Positions 1 through 12,521 of a stretch of DNA of 64,000 bases are shown piece after piece. A program made the position numbers and the translations under genes. The stretch is from the NCBI GenBank assembly GCA_965153355.1, contig OZ231126.1, forward strand, positions 97,650,001-97,714,000. The letters are read 5' to 3'. Numbering within the stretch: position 1 is the first letter of the stretch; each line of letters begins with the position of its first letter. The DNA comes from Flaccisagitta enflata (Eukaryota; Chaetognatha; Sagittoidea; Aphragmophora). The notes below the pieces were generated by a model, which did not search any database, was not told where the DNA came from, and saw nothing but the letters and a program-made list of their open reading frames with translations.

Positions 1-12
1 TGTTTACATCCA

Positions 13-178
<166 letters not shown>

Positions 179-343
179 CCCGTTCATTTCCTAATCCTCT
201 CCATTTCCCACAATAGCGTCACTCTCTCCTTGAGTCTCTTTGCTTAAAAAACCGCCGCCGCTGTTGCCGTTGCCGCCGCCGCCGTCTTTTTTTTTTTCTT
301 TCTCTGCCAGTTTCATTGTGTAAACGCAAGTGAAGAGGAATGT

Positions 344-872
344 ACAGTCAGTGGTCAAAACAAAATAGGTAGAGAGCTCACTCTGTTGGCTTTGATCCAA
401 CATACTGTTATCAAACAGCAGGCTGTAAACAGCAACTGGTTGTGAAAATTACAGCCGGCTGTCATCTTACAAAGTTGGCAAAAATCCAACCTAAATGGAA
501 CAGAAAGTGACTAGCATATTCATAATTCTGATGAAAATCTGAGAAGTTTGGCATATCACACTTAACACTCTTTATAAAAAATAACCTTTTAACAATGCAT
601 TATAACTTTATTAGACATTGATAAATATTTTTTGTTTTCATATAAAAGTATATGTTGTGACATATCAAACTTGTCAGAATTTCACTAGGATTATGAATTT
701 GCAAGTCTCATTCTATTTGGTGGAAATTAGATTTTTGCCGACTTTATAGCGTGACAGCTGGCTGTAATTTTTACATCCAGTTGTTGTTTACAGCCTGCTG
801 TATGATAACAATAAGTTGGATCAAAGCCAACAGAGTGAGCTCTCTACCTATTTTGTTTTGTCCACTGACTGT
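344..872. mobile_element. Foldback MITE-like element with ~150-bp inverted arms
   Basis: The left arm starts ACAGTCAGTGG at 344. The right arm ends CCACTGACTGT at 872. The arms stay closely complementary for about 150 bp (344-497 against 720-872) around an AT-rich centre. There is no coding capacity. I see no convincing target-site duplication, so the superfamily is undecided. Confidence 0.75.
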
Positions 873-1073
873 GTAGCGGATAGAGCGAGAGAGAAAGGGA
901 GAGGATGAGGAAAATGAGAAGCAATGGAGGAATTAAGAACGGAAATGACATCGTCAAATGGTTGTGCCGCAGTGTGTTTGTATCTCAATGGGGAGGCGGC
1001 GGCGAAAATGACGACTGACCATTCACATGATGAAACATGAGAACAAAACAAACATGATATTCGTAATATACAA

Positions 1074-2220
1074 AACAAGGCCAACACCTATGAGTCGCGT
1101 GCGGTCATAGAGATAATCATTTATGTTTTTAAGACTTAGTTTTAAACTAGACATAAACCAGACTTAAACCAGACTTAAAGCTAAAGCAGACTTAAAAAAA
1201 ACTTAAACCAGACAAAAACCAGACATAAAACAGACTTAAACCAGACATAAACCAGGCTTAAACCAGACTTAAACCAGACTTAAACCAGACTCAAACCAGA
1301 CTCAAACCAGACTCAAACCATACTTAAACCAGACTTAAACCAGACATATACCAGACATAAACCAGACATATACCAAACTTAAACCAGACTTGAACTAGAC
1401 TGAAACCAGACCTAAACCAGGCCAATATTGAACCAGACCTTAACCAATATCAAACCAGATTTAAACCAGGCTGAAACCTATATTAAATCAGACCTAAACC
1501 AATATCAAACCAGACTTATACAAGATTTAAACCAGACTTAAACCAATATCAAAAACGACTTAAATCAGACTTAAATCAGATTTAAACCAGACTTTAACCA
1601 GACTAAAACCAGACCTAAACCAGGCTTAAACAAGACTTAAACCAGACGTAAACCAGACTTAAACCAGACATAAACCAGACTTAAACCAGACAAAGAAAAA
1701 TGACTAAAAATGATGAAACATGATGAATAAAATGATGTAAAATGATGTAAATTGATTTTAAATTGATGTAAAATGATGTTAATGATTTAGAATGATGTAG
1801 AATGATGTAAATGATGTAAGATGATGTAAAATGATTTAAAATGATGTGAAATGATGTAAATGATGTGAAATTAAGTAAAATGATGTTAAATGATGTAAAA
1901 TGATGTAAAATGATGTAAAATGATGTAAAATGATGTAAAATGATGTCAATGATGTAAATGATGTAAAATGATGTAAAATGATGTAAAATGGTAAAAAAAT
2001 GATGCAAAATGCTGTAAATGATGTAAATGATACAAAATGATGTGAAATAATGTAAAATGATATAAAATGATATAAATGATGTTTAATGATGTAAAATGAT
2101 GTAAAATGATGTAAATGTTTTAAAATGATGAAAAGGATGTAAGATGATGTAAAATGATGTAAATGGAGTAAAATGATGTAAACGATGTAAAATGATTTAA
2201 AATGATGTAAAATGATATAA
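1074..2220 (+). mobile_element. Hairpin-tail family: head plus minisatellite core, no tail
   Basis: The head AACAAGGCCAACACCTATGA at 1074 is nearly the same as the heads at 2221 and 26549. It is followed by a degenerate 11-bp minisatellite (unit TTAAACCAGAC, about 1130-1690) and then a 10-bp minisatellite (unit AAAATGATGT, about 1695-2220). No GGAC stretch or terminal hairpin follows before the next head begins. It may be a truncated copy or one copy nested against another. The low-complexity open frames here are not genes. Confidence 0.6.
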
Positions 2221-2592
2221 AACAAGGCCAACACCTATAAGTCGCGTGCGAGACATGCATATTTTAAGATGACTTTCATTGACTCAAGATAACTTAAAAA
2301 GACTCAAGACAACTTTAAATGACTTAAAAAGACCTAAAATCACTGAAATGACTACTTTGACCTATTTGACTTAAGTGACTTAAAATAACTTAGAATGACT
2401 TAGAATGACTTAGAATGACTTAGAATGACTTAAAATGACTTAAAATGACTTAGAATGACTAGAAATAACTTAAAGTATAATAAAAAAGTAAAGTGTGACG
2501 GATGGACGGACCGACGGACCGACGGACCGACGGATGGACAGACCGACGGACCGACAAAGTGGATTGTAGAGTCGCGTACACGCGTCTAAAAA
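2221..2592 (+). mobile_element. Hairpin-tail family, complete copy
   Basis: Head AACAAGGCCAACACCTATAA, subterminal GTCGCGTGCG, a core of 11-bp repeats (TTAGAATGACT), then AAAGTAAAGTGTGACGG, GGAC/GACC repeats and an imperfect hairpin AGTCGCGT...ACGCGTCT before TAAAAA. The architecture matches the copies at 26549 and 23436. Confidence 0.7.
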
Positions 2593-2830
2593 CTCATAAA
2601 AGCAAACGGAATTTGTCATTATGAAAGTATGAAAAAAAAGGAGAGACTGAGAAAGGGAACAATAATAGAGGTAGGCGGCGTCAGATGGCGCGGGGAGCGG
2701 CTAGTCAAACAAAAGGGAAAAAAAAGGTCAATAACAACCGCTCACAAGAAAAACAAAATGACCAAAGCGGGCTGAGTCAGGCAAACAAAATGACCAAAAG
2801 AAGACTATTTGACGCAAACATAAATGACAT

Positions 2831-3808
2831 AACTATGGCAAAATAAAAAAGCGAACGAATTTTGAGAGAGCAAAAACATAAGAAGATGTTGACTAATTTG
2901 CATAAAATTTACAGGGAATGATAACCATGATTTGAAGTATGTCTGGTTAAAATTTCATCAGAATCCGTCGAATACTTTAGCCGTTATCACATTTTTACCG
3001 AAGTCACCTCTTTTTTTGACTGCCAGAGATGAGATTTATCGTAAATCAAAAAAATTCCATTTTTAGTAAAATTAGCATTGTGCAAAAAGTTTTGGGAGTT
3101 TTGGTGTGATTTTTGAACTGTAGTCTGATGGTGCTATTTACTAATACTAGGAAAAATTCGCTACTACTCAGATAAAGTCTAGTGGGGTAGACATTGGTTG
3201 ATTGTAAGCGTGCTCAAGATAAGAAATATTCAGCTACCTGTAAGAATATTTTTGCAGTTTGGGAGACTAAAAATGCTTCAATCTTCACAAACATTTTACT
3301 GGAGATTATCTATATGTACAAAAGTTACCGTTAAAAAAATTATGATAATCGGTAAAAAAATATGGCCATAGCATCACTTAATATTTCAGGTTTCATCTTC
3401 ATTAACTTCATTCTTAAACCCATAAAAAAAAGTTGTGGAAAATTTGCAGTTCCTGCTAAGATAATCGGAGTTTCGTTGTAAAATTTTTACCACAGCCTGC
3501 TAACAATGTGGTCCACTTCCACTTCAAATTTCATTAAAATTGGACTAGATTTAGTGCGGTTTTTTAAAATTTGTTTATTCATTCTTTGAAAATTCTTATG
3601 TGTGAACGTTGAATTTCTGATCATCGGACAAGCACTTTTAAAAAATCTATAATCCCTAAACTATTTCGAGCAGGACATCAATTTTTTCAGTGAAGCTCAA
3701 TGATACCAAAAAGTAACTCCAGTAAAAATTTCAGCACACTGGGTGAATTTTCAAAGGATTTATAAGCAAAAGAAGTAACTGTTCGCTTTTTTTTTTTTTG
3801 CCATAGTT
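2831..3808. mobile_element. Non-autonomous TIR element, ~9-bp TSD
   Basis: The ends AACTATGGCAAAA and TTTTGCCATAGTT are inverted and both are followed inward by a GCGAAC motif. They are flanked by AAATGACAT and AAATGACAA, a 9-bp direct repeat with one mismatch. The interior is about 1 kb of AT-rich sequence without a convincing open frame. The TSD length would suit a Mutator- or hAT-like element, but that is inference. Confidence 0.6.
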
Positions 3809-4282
3809 AAATGACAATAATGGAAAGGAAAGGGAAAAAAAGATTCAAAAGAAACGACGAAATGAAATTTGATACTGAACAAACATTCAATCATAGAAAA
3901 TATCAAAATAAGCGTAGGGGAAAATGTGGCCAGTTTAGATACACGAATGACAGTCTTTTTTTTTCTCTCCGACGCGTAATCGGTGGGTAAAGGGCCAAAT
4001 TCAATCTTAAATTTGATATTCCTAATGTTTTTAATGTCGCTGGTCAATTAGATTTTATTTGGTTAACGGATTAGGCCGTGGTAAGTGGCGCCCTGAATAC
4101 CAGTACGGAAATCACGTAGACGAGTTTCGGGATCATTGAAATATTTCCATGAGTCATATCGGTCTTTTTGATCGGGTGAGCGAATTGTACAACCTAAAAC
4201 GTTTCATGGTGTGATATTCGAAATTCATATCTATTCATACGACCCTACAGCATCTGAATATCTGAGTATCTGAGTTATCAAT

Positions 4283-4486
4283 GACCAGCGCGCTACGGGA
4301 CTCGACACCCCGCCTTGTCCGTCGGTCGATCTGTCGGTCCGACGGTAGGTCACATTTTACTTCTTTATGTTTTTGCAGTCGTTGGCCTCACTTCTTCTGC
4401 CCAAATGCTCTTGTGACCTCAAATACGGTCCCTGCCCAACCGAACGCGACTGGGGTAGCTGTGTATCCAGCCTTGTTCCCTACCAA
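4283..4486 (-). mobile_element. Hairpin-tail family, degenerate copy
   Basis: Read on the minus strand it has the AACAAGGC-like head, a GTCGCGTTCGG motif, a GGGCAGGGAC segment, a GAGGCC segment, GACC/GACG repeats and a degraded tail hairpin. It is the subfamily with a unique GC-richer core rather than a minisatellite core. Confidence 0.6.
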
Positions 4487-4719
4487 ACAAAGTCTTAATA
4501 TGTGCGCCTGACAACGACCGTGGATTCGAGATTTCGCTTCATTTTGAGCCTCAAGGTCGTTCAATATTCATGCCAGACGGCGGACGGCTGAGCGGTCGGT
4601 CTAACGGGCGGCACTGTACGCTGTATGAGCAAAAACGGCTCAGAGCCTTAAAGGGCACTTTTATGACTAAAATGAAGAAACCAAAAACGCCAAACCTAAT
4701 CTTTAGACTTCATGTTTGA

Positions 4720-5362
4720 TATTGACCAGCCATAGGATGTTATCTTTACCAAAACTTGGTGCCCACTATGTAATCGCCCGGACTCGGACTGAAAGCTGAG
4801 ATGACCAATATTATAAATATATAGCAAATATATCTCTTTGAATTGGTGATACATCCCAAAAAATGGATACCAGTCAAAAAATCACCTAAAGTCTTTGGTG
4901 TTGATAGGTAAAAAAAAAAAAATTTGCTCTTCCCCCTCCCATTGGATTAACATTGGAAGTTACTCATTGATTTTTAAGAAACATATTTTGTAGTATAGAC
5001 CAAAAAAATTAAGAAAGATCCCAGTATAAGAAAACCAGATTATTTTCACATTTCAGTAATGATTTGGTCTTAAATTGCTGGTATAGGATACTAAAAAAAA
5101 AAGAAAAAAAAGAGCGCTTACCCCCCTTATTTTGAACAAACTCAGCCTAGCCAGGCTCGTTTTGAGCATCATACCCCCCCCCCATGGAAAAAATCTACCA
5201 AATTTGTGATGGGTACTTTCCATACAAACCATTTTCCTTCAGATCCAACCTTCTTTACTTCATTTTTTTCATTTTTGAATTTTGACTACATCGTCCATCT
5301 CCGGGCGATTACATAGTGGGCCCATGGTCAAGGTATTATCCTATGGCTGGTCAATATCAAAC
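4720..5362. mobile_element. Foldback element inside the composite
   Basis: The left end GTTTGATATTGACCAGCC and the right end GGCTGGTCAATATCAAAC are perfect inverse copies. Complementarity extends to the CCACTATGTAATCGCCCGG motif on each side. The interior is AT-rich and has no coding capacity. Confidence 0.75.
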
Positions 5363-5601
5363 GTATGGTTGATCCTCGATTCTTGCCTCTAAGGGTATGG
5401 TTTTTTACAACATTGCCTCTGGTAAATAGCTTATCTTTTGGTAACTAGTTTATCCTGAGGTGATTTGACATTTTTAACAATTGGAATGAAATACTACAGA
5501 AATTTTGAATTCAAGATTTTGGGGTTGAAATAGGATTTTTGAGAGGGTTGTTTCAGGAGGAAGAGAGTTTTAGTTTCTTGCTATCTTTGGTATATGAGGA
5601 G

Positions 5602-6107
5602 ACGCATAGCAAAAAATTCGATTTTCTTCTCGTCCCGCTAACCTAATATGGAGTGAAAAAAATCATGAAGATGACCGTTTTTCTTTTCTCAAAATTCCTT
5701 CGTCTTCCGTTTTTGTTTTGGCCCTAAAGTTTACTCAGATTTCCCAGAATTCAGCAAAATCCTATGTAATCTTGTTACAAAAGGAACAATTGTTAGTTTT
5801 AAAAAATCATGATTTTTGTTAAAATAAATTAAAAAATCTGAGTATAAGTTACGTAAAAGCTTGTGAAAAAGCAAATTAACAATTCTCTAAAGAGCTAAAA
5901 TTTACAAAAGTTATTTCAAAGAAGATCAGCATACTTTTTTATCCCACTGCAATATACAAATTAGGCTCTCAAAAACAATTTTCTAAAAAACGGAAGATGA
6001 ACGATTTTTGATAAAAGAAAAATGGTTAGGGTCATAAAATTAGCCACTCCACATTAGGTAAAAAGGATGAAAAGAAATAAGCAACTTTTGCTATGTGAAG
6101 CACCCAA
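5602..6107. mobile_element. 506-bp insertion with 8-bp TSD
   Basis: This segment is flanked by ATGAGGAG at 5594-5601 and 6108-6115. The neighbouring tandem unit carries the uninterrupted site (TATATGAGGAGTATAAG near 6663). The ends contain GCATAGCAAAA and TTTTGCTATG in inverted orientation, and internal CGGAAGA/TCTTCCG segments also pair. This occupied/empty pair defines the element precisely. Confidence 0.8.
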
Positions 6108-7199
6108 ATGAGGAGTATAAGAAGGTGCCCAGATGGATATGGTCTCTTTCGCGGCGCCATATTTATCAAGTGTTTTCTTGTGGTCTGCATATCTCATGTA
6201 TAGAAAGAAATTGGTTACCCTTTTCTAAATGTTGCATAACTTTTGACAAGTCCTATGATAATTTCTGAAGAGGGAATGTTTTTTCAGAAATTTAAAGGAT
6301 AGTTGTGATGGGTCCGGATTAAACACCAGTAAGAGCTCCAAAGGCTCTTGTCCTTATTTTAGATATTGTTGAGTAGTAATGTTGTCCAACTTTCATATTA
6401 TTCAGTACCTTGGTATGGAATGCCGGCGGTCCCGTATGGTTGATCCTCGATTCTTGCCTCTAAGGGTATGGTTTTTTACAACATTGCCTCTGGTAAATAG
6501 CTTATCTTTTGGTAACTAGTTTATCCTGAGGTGATTTGACATTTTTAACAATTGGAATGAAATACTACAGAAATTTTGAATTCAAGATTTTGGGGTTGAA
6601 ATAGGATTTTTGAGAGGGTTGTTTCAGGAGGAAGAGAGTTTTAGTTTCTTGCTATCTTTGGTATATGAGGAGTATAAGAAGGTGCCCAGATGGATATGGT
6701 CTCTTTCGCGGCGCCATATTTATCAAGTGTTTTCTTGTGGTCTGCATATCTCATGTATAGAAAGAAATTGGTTACCCTTTTCTAAATGTTGCATAACTTT
6801 TGACAAGTCCTATGATGATTTCTGAAAAGGGAATGTTTTTTCAGAAATTTAAAGGATAGTTGTGATGGGTCCGGATTAAGCACCAGTAAGAGCTCCAAAG
6901 GCTCTTGTCCTTATTTTGGATATTGTTGAGTAGTAATGTTGTCCAACTTTCATATAGTCTAAAGATTAGGTTTGGCGTTTTTGGTTTCTTCATTTTGGGC
7001 ATAAAAGTGCCCTCTGAGGTCCTGAGAAGGTTCGGCGTACAGTGGGCGGTCGGTAGGTCGATCAGTCGGGCGGGCGGGTGGTCGGGTGGTCGAACGGGCA
7101 GTCAGGCAAACGCTCCATTTTGGCTTTTCCTCAACCTTCAATCTCTTTCTTACTCTTTTGTTTTTCTTTCTGTCAAAAACGGATGGTGTCATCATGAAA

Positions 7200-7340
7200 G
7201 TTGATGATGATGATGATGATGATGATGATGACGATGATGATGATGTTCATGATGATGACGACGATGACGATGATGATTTATGATGATGATGATGATGGTG
7301 ATGATGATCATGATGATGAAGATGATGATGATGAGAGTGA
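7200..7340. repeat. (GAT)n trinucleotide repeat
   Basis: Long ATG/GAT tract with some GAC variants. It generates poly-Asp and poly-Met open frames that are artefacts. Degenerate ATGCACGTAT repeats follow at about 7510-7630, and a GA/CAGA tract at 7780-7830. Confidence 0.9.
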
Positions 7341-7783
7341 TGATGATAATGAGAGAAAGCATAGTCATGGCCCTGAAAAAAAGCCCCCAATTCATGGTAA
7401 CATGGTAATTAGGACGTGACATGCCTCTAATTTTATAGCTCTTTGGAAGAAAAATAGTAGGTTTTGAGGAAAGTAGGGATCACTGTGAACCGTTCACACA
7501 AACACAAAGCATCCTGCACGTAAAAGCACCTATAAACACCTATATGCACGAATATGTACAGGTAAAAGCATGAATTTGCACCAATATGCATTTACATGCG
7601 CGTATATGCACGTATGTGCACGTATAAGGCGACCTAGAAACGTGCCGTGCCCATCTGACACGAAAATCTTCCTTCAATTTAGAAGAACACGCAAAGGGAA
7701 AGGCGAAGGCAAAGGCAAAGGCGAAGGGTAAGGGAGAAACCTGCCCCAAAAATTTCCCCTCTGCCTAAAATAACAAAGAACTC

Positions 7784-7826
<43 letters not shown>

Positions 7827-8194
7827 GAAAGAGAGGGAGAAAGAGAAAGAGAGAAAGAGCGCCCTAAAGCGACCTGTAAGAAATGAAAATATTATTTTAG
7901 CTTCGGTGGCCGATCCTCGAAATTAGACTTTTTTCTTCTTTTTGGAGGGAATTTAGTCAGAAGAAAGAAAAACGTCATGAAATCCCCCAGATCATTGCTC
8001 TATGCTCTTTTTTTTGTAACCTTGTCTGTCTATGTCTCTCTTTCGATCACTCTCATTGTCTGTGTCTTCAGTCACTGTATCTGTCTCTCACTTTTTGTGT
8101 ATCTGTCTCTCTCAGCGTCGCTCTGTCTGTCTCTCTGTGTATGTCACTCTCGCTCTCTCTCTTCGTCTTTTTCTTTCTTTCCTTCTCTATCTTT

Positions 8195-8197
<3 letters not shown>

Positions 8198-8262
<65 letters not shown>
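8198..8262. repeat. (CT)n microsatellite
   Basis: CT tract inside a pyrimidine-rich stretch (7980-8270). From 8270 to 9160 I see only AT-rich unique sequence without a recognisable gene or element. Confidence 0.9.
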
Positions 8263-8265
<3 letters not shown>

Positions 8266-9163
8266 ATGAGGTTCAAAGAGACTGAGAGTTCATGCGTCTT
8301 GTTTTTCATATATATTTGCGCCACTCTTATGTCATTCTTATGTTTTGTTCTGATGAATTTTTGTTATTAAAATTTTCGCTTCTTTCCGGATGATTGAACG
8401 TCACAACTATCAGTTACCCATATACTCAGTTAAAAAAAAAGCGTCCACAAAGAATAAAGACGGCAAGCGAAGGGGCGGAGCAGCGGGGAGGAAGAGGAGG
8501 TGCCGCAAATGGGAGGGGCCTCATCAAATGTTGTTTTTTCGCCTTTTTATATTCAAATCCGTTCTTTCTTTTCTCTTTCGTTCAATTTTTTTCCTCTTTC
8601 TTTCTTTAATTACTTTCTTTCCTTTTGGTTTTCTCTAATTCATCCCATGATTCTTCCCTTCAACAAAACGTTTAATTACCACCATTGAAATAAGTTTGTC
8701 AGCGAGCTTTACTATACAGTATACATTTAAGCCTTTTACCATTTATTCAAAGCATTCCCAGACATATGAAGATATTTATTGATGCTGACGGGAAATATCT
8801 AAAAGTATTACTCATATTTCCGCACATAATTGTATTCATTTGCCATCAAAGAAGTGATATCCTATCATGCCGACAAACTTTTTCTCTTGAGATAGTAATT
8901 AGTAAATCGGGTCAAGCACATTTTCATCTTTCCAAAACGTTACGTCAATTTCATATTCAAAGTTCGCGTCAATCAAATACAGAAGAAACTCATTCCAACG
9001 AACACGCTTCTTACGAAATTCCGCCTCTAACGAATATCTTTGAAAGTCCCATCATTCTTTCTTTAATTTTTTTGTTAAAAACATCGCCTCTAACAAACTG
9101 TGACTGACGGAAAACCGCCTGTAACAAAGTATTTTCCAGTGAAAATGGTATTCATGAGGATCA

Positions 9164-9453
9164 GGAAGGATCAGGAGGGAAGGAAGGAAGGAAGGAAGGA
9201 AGGAGGGAAGGAAGGAAGAAAGAAACAGAGAAAAAAAGGAAAAAGAGAAAGTATTTCTTCTTGGAGAGAAAGAAAGGAGGGAAGGACGGAAGGAAGGAAG
9301 GAAGGAAGGAAGGAAGGAAGGAAGGAAGGAAGGAAGGAAGGAAGGAAGGAAGAAACAGAGAAAGGAAGGAAGAAAAGATGAAGATAGAAAGGATGAAGAT
9401 AGAAAGGATGAAAAGAAAGAAAGAGATATAAAGCGAACCTAGAAAGAGGAAAG

Positions 9454-9536
<83 letters not shown>

Positions 9537-9620
9537 TGTGTGTTTGTGTGTGTGTGTCTGTGTGTGTCTGTGTTTGTTTGTGTGTGTGTGTCTGTGTGTG
9601 TCTGTGTTTGTTTGTGTGTG
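9164..9620. repeat. Microsatellite cluster: (GGAA)n then (GT)n
   Basis: Two GGAA blocks (about 9164-9220 and 9294-9352), a GATGAAGATAGAAAG repeat, then about 80 bp of pure GT at 9456 that decays into GT/CT-interrupted repeats. A separate GA tract lies at 9994-10061. The sequence from 10,062 to 10,783 shows nothing I can assign. Confidence 0.9.
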
Positions 9621-9989
9621 ATGTTATGCTTTTTTCGTATTTTGTGCCGCGTAACTTTAAAAATGAATAAAACCATTCTGATGGTTGTTTATGCTACTAT
9701 ATTACTAGCAATTGTTTCTCTATGGCTGCAGCGAAATTCGCCTGTAACGAAAAAACATCAGGTTTCCTTGGGCATCGTTAGAAGGGTTTCTAAATGTATT
9801 TATTTCACACTAACTTATTCAAAACCAAGACAAAAGTGGTATACCGCTTATTCGCGATAACATTAAAACAAAACACACCATCCACGGGATAGCAATATGC
9901 CCGTGCCACTTGGTGTTTACAGAGTAGAACTAATGGTGCGAGAGAGAACAGGGATAAAGATAGAGATAGAGAGAAAGAGAAACAGAGAG

Positions 9990-10068
<79 letters not shown>

Positions 10069-11022
10069 AAGTAAAAAGTCGACTGGTGCCCTCCCACTTG
10101 CTTTCATGAGCAACAAAATTCTGTTTTTCTTAACTTATCGAAACAAGATTCGTGTTGTTTTTGTTCATTTACCTTGGCTTCCAGTTGTTTTGTTTTTGTG
10201 GTTCTTTGTTTACAAACAACAACCGGAATTACAAATCAAAACCATTTCTCAAATGATGATGGGTTCTTTCTCTTTTTTTCGCTTAAAAACAAGATATACG
10301 ATTTGTTTTGACAGAAAGATAAATATCATTCAATTTCATCCTTTACGATTAGTTTTGAAATCTAGTTGTTATGATGACACCCAACCCCTCCCTGCCCTTT
10401 CTTTTACTTTTTTTTATTTCTCACTTTATCCTAATTAAAAAGATACTGGTCAATATTTCTTCCATTCTTTGCGGAAAAACCTGCCCTTTGAAATAAAGAA
10501 TTGAGGATCATAAAGAACTTCCCGATTCTTTTGCAAGTTGCAATTCTCATATATGACGGCAAGAATCTGACGGCTAGATTTAGTGTATAAACAGGGGTCA
10601 AAATAGAAAATTCTATGAAAATGAAAATAGAGAATAACATGAAAAAAATCATTGAAGTTTATCATAATGGATTTTTTATTACAAAATTTGCATTCAAATA
10701 GGGAAATAGAGCTAGTAGAGCTATCAATAACTAAATGTATTTACTAGAAAATATTCAAAATTCAAAATTGTTGTTCACAGATACAGTAGATGTCGTCTAT
10801 AACTGGAAATACGGGGGCACTCACATCCTAAATACCATTTGTGCAAATGAAATGAAACTGTGTGTGTATAAAGCTTATGTCCTATAAGGTTGACGATGGG
10901 GTATGGCAGCTCTGTGGATAGAAAATCCTTTTGAATACACTAGGTCAAATTCACTTTCAATAGACAGATGTTGGAATTGGTCTAGTGGTTAACTCACTTG
11001 ACTTCAGATATGTACTGGTTAG

Positions 11023-12101
11023 CAGGGCCGTGGAGAGAAATGGCGGGCCCCCCCTCTGGCCCATATGGCCGGGCCCCCCTCCCCCTCCTCCCCCCCCCCC
11101 GGTCACTCTCTTAATTGTCAATTTTTTGTCATCCCTTTGAGCATAAGTGTATGACGCGGAATTTCAAAGGGCCGTCGGCAACCAGTTTCAAGTCCGACAG
11201 AGCTTCAAGCCCGACAGGAATTGTTACTTATTCAATCTTTTTCAATCTTAAATCATATTCTCATGTAATAAATAGCAGCCAAATTTGATAGAAAAACACA
11301 CATTCTTTCTCATTCTTCTCCTGAGAGTGCTTTTTATCCTCCAGTTTTTCTTTTTCTTTATTCTTCTTCATTTTTTGTCTTCTTTTTCTTCATGGGCTTG
11401 AGTCCGACAGGGGTGTAAGTCCGACAAACAGGGACGTCGGCCGACGTCCCTGATGTCCTTCCTCGTACACCCATGCCTTTGAGAAATATCCTAATTTTTG
11501 CCTCCAGAACACGCAACCTGGCATTGGTCTTTGCTGAAGTTTTTTTTTTTTCTTTTTATGAAACAAAAAAATCAGCAAAACATCTGTGCCAGATTTCTTG
11601 TTACAGTTTTAGAAAATGTTATCAGAAATTGTTTATAGGCCCCTAAAAAAGTAAATTATATCCTATCTTTAAAAAGATTAGTATTTGATCTAAAGAGGCC
11701 CTCACTTGAGGTTAAAGTCAAACAAGGGCCAAGCATGATTTGAGCTTCATTGGATCAAAATCACTCAACTTTTTCCCCTTTTACTTTTTTAGTTGCGTGC
11801 TACGCGACTATAATCCAATTTTTGGTCGGTCGGTCGGTCGGTTGGTCGGTCCGTCGGTCGGTCCATCACAAAACTGTTTTAAAGGCTTTTTAAAGCGTTT
11901 TCATGTCTCAGTGGTAGAGAAGGAATTTAGGTCTAATGACCTTGTTTTTCTTTTTTCTATTTTTTACTGATTTATTTACTCTTTTTCCTTTTTTTTTTGT
12001 TTTCTTTTTCCTTCTTTTTCTCTTACCTCAGGGCCCCCGGGCCCCCTAGGGCCCGGGCCCCCCTTCTCAGAGGGGGGTGGACTCCCCTCTCCACGGCCCT
12101 G
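11023..12101. mobile_element. Non-autonomous hAT element, 8-bp TSD
   Basis: Ends CAGGGCCGTGGAGAG and CTCTCCACGGCCCTG are perfect inverse copies. They are flanked by a perfect 8-bp duplication, CTGGTTAG (11015-11022 and 12102-12109), which is diagnostic of hAT transposition. There is no transposase frame. G/C homopolymer-rich subterminal regions flank an AT-rich interior with GTCGGCCGACGTCCC palindromes. A hairpin-tail element is nested at 11791-11947. A sister copy lies at 13363-14463 in the opposite orientation. Confidence 0.92.
11791..11947 (-). mobile_element. Hairpin-tail family nested in hAT
   Basis: AGTTGCGTGCTACGCGACT hairpin, GGTC/GGTT repeats and a CCTTGTT end, i.e. a short minus-strand copy. 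It is present at the same place in the hAT copies at 13363 and 27454, so it inserted before that hAT family spread. Confidence 0.65.
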
Positions 12102-12383
12102 CTGGTTAGTTTATTTGTAGGTTACAGGTTCGATTCCCGCACTGGTTTTGCAAATCAAGCAAATGAATAAAGCTTAAATTCTCTAGAATATGTGATTGAT
12201 CTTAAGTTTTATACTCAAAGTTTTTTTCCTGTGGTAAGCCATAGGGGGATGCCATACCCCATTATCAACCCCTTTGGGTCTATTCATTACACCAGCAAAA
12301 TATCAATCCCCTGACTACAGTGATAGTCAGGCTATGAGCTCCCCCGTATTTCCAAGTCTAGACGACATCTATTGTAGGAGGCT

Positions 12384-12521
12384 TGTTAAAATTATAACTT
12401 TGCATAGAAAATAAAAAAACACAAAAATGAAGAACATAGCCGCCTTTCAAAATTGATTATAAAGGTGGCTATGTTTTTGAAAATGCAAAATTTCTCTGCA
12501 TTTGAGTCTTATAATTTTAAC
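12384..12521. repeat. Small foldback hairpin
   Basis: GTTAAAATTATAAC pairs with TTATAATTTTAAC, and internal CATAGCC pairs with GGCTATG. A similar hairpin (TAAATAACAAAT with ATTTGTTATTTA) lies at about 19608-19760. Both contain a TTTTTRAAAATGCAAAAT segment, so they may form a family of palindromic elements. Confidence 0.5.

Larger units (their letters stand above)
4580..7045. mobile_element. Composite nested inverted-repeat region
   Basis: Outer inverted arms (about 4580-4711 and 6955-7045) share ATGAAGAAACCAAAAACGCC and GGTTTGGCGTTTTTGG. Between them lie a 640-bp foldback element (4720-5362), a tandem pair of a roughly 0.5-kb unit (5362-6433 and 6434-6957) and a 506-bp insertion in the first unit. 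The tandem units are related, in inverted orientation, to the 320-bp repeats at 13138-15034. No gene is recognised. Confidence 0.65.
10973..12145 (+). other. tRNA-like (SINE or pseudo-tRNA) relic split by a hAT
   Basis: An A-box-like TGGTCTAGTGGTTAA at about 10979 and a B-box GGTTCGATTCC at about 12128 become about 60 bp apart when the hAT insertion and one TSD copy are removed. That is normal spacing for a tRNA. I could not fold a convincing complete cloverleaf, so this is a tRNA-derived relic or internal pol III promoter, not a functional tRNA. Confidence 0.4.
10784..12374. mobile_element. Tc1/mariner-like MITE, interrupted by a hAT element
   Basis: TA-flanked ends CAGTAGATGTCGTC and GACGACATCTATTG are inverted and share GGAAATACGGGGG further in. 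This is the same TIR type as the element at 24812-25374. Removing the hAT insertion (11023-12101) leaves about 0.5 kb, similar to that relative. The interior includes a tRNA-like sequence. Confidence 0.7.

Noticed and set aside
1681-2234. Minus-strand frames rich in HHFTSFYII
   Set aside because: Translation of the 10-bp AAAATGATGT minisatellite; no protein family.
7086-7422. Poly-Asp, poly-Met and poly-His frames
   Set aside because: Products of the GAT trinucleotide tract.
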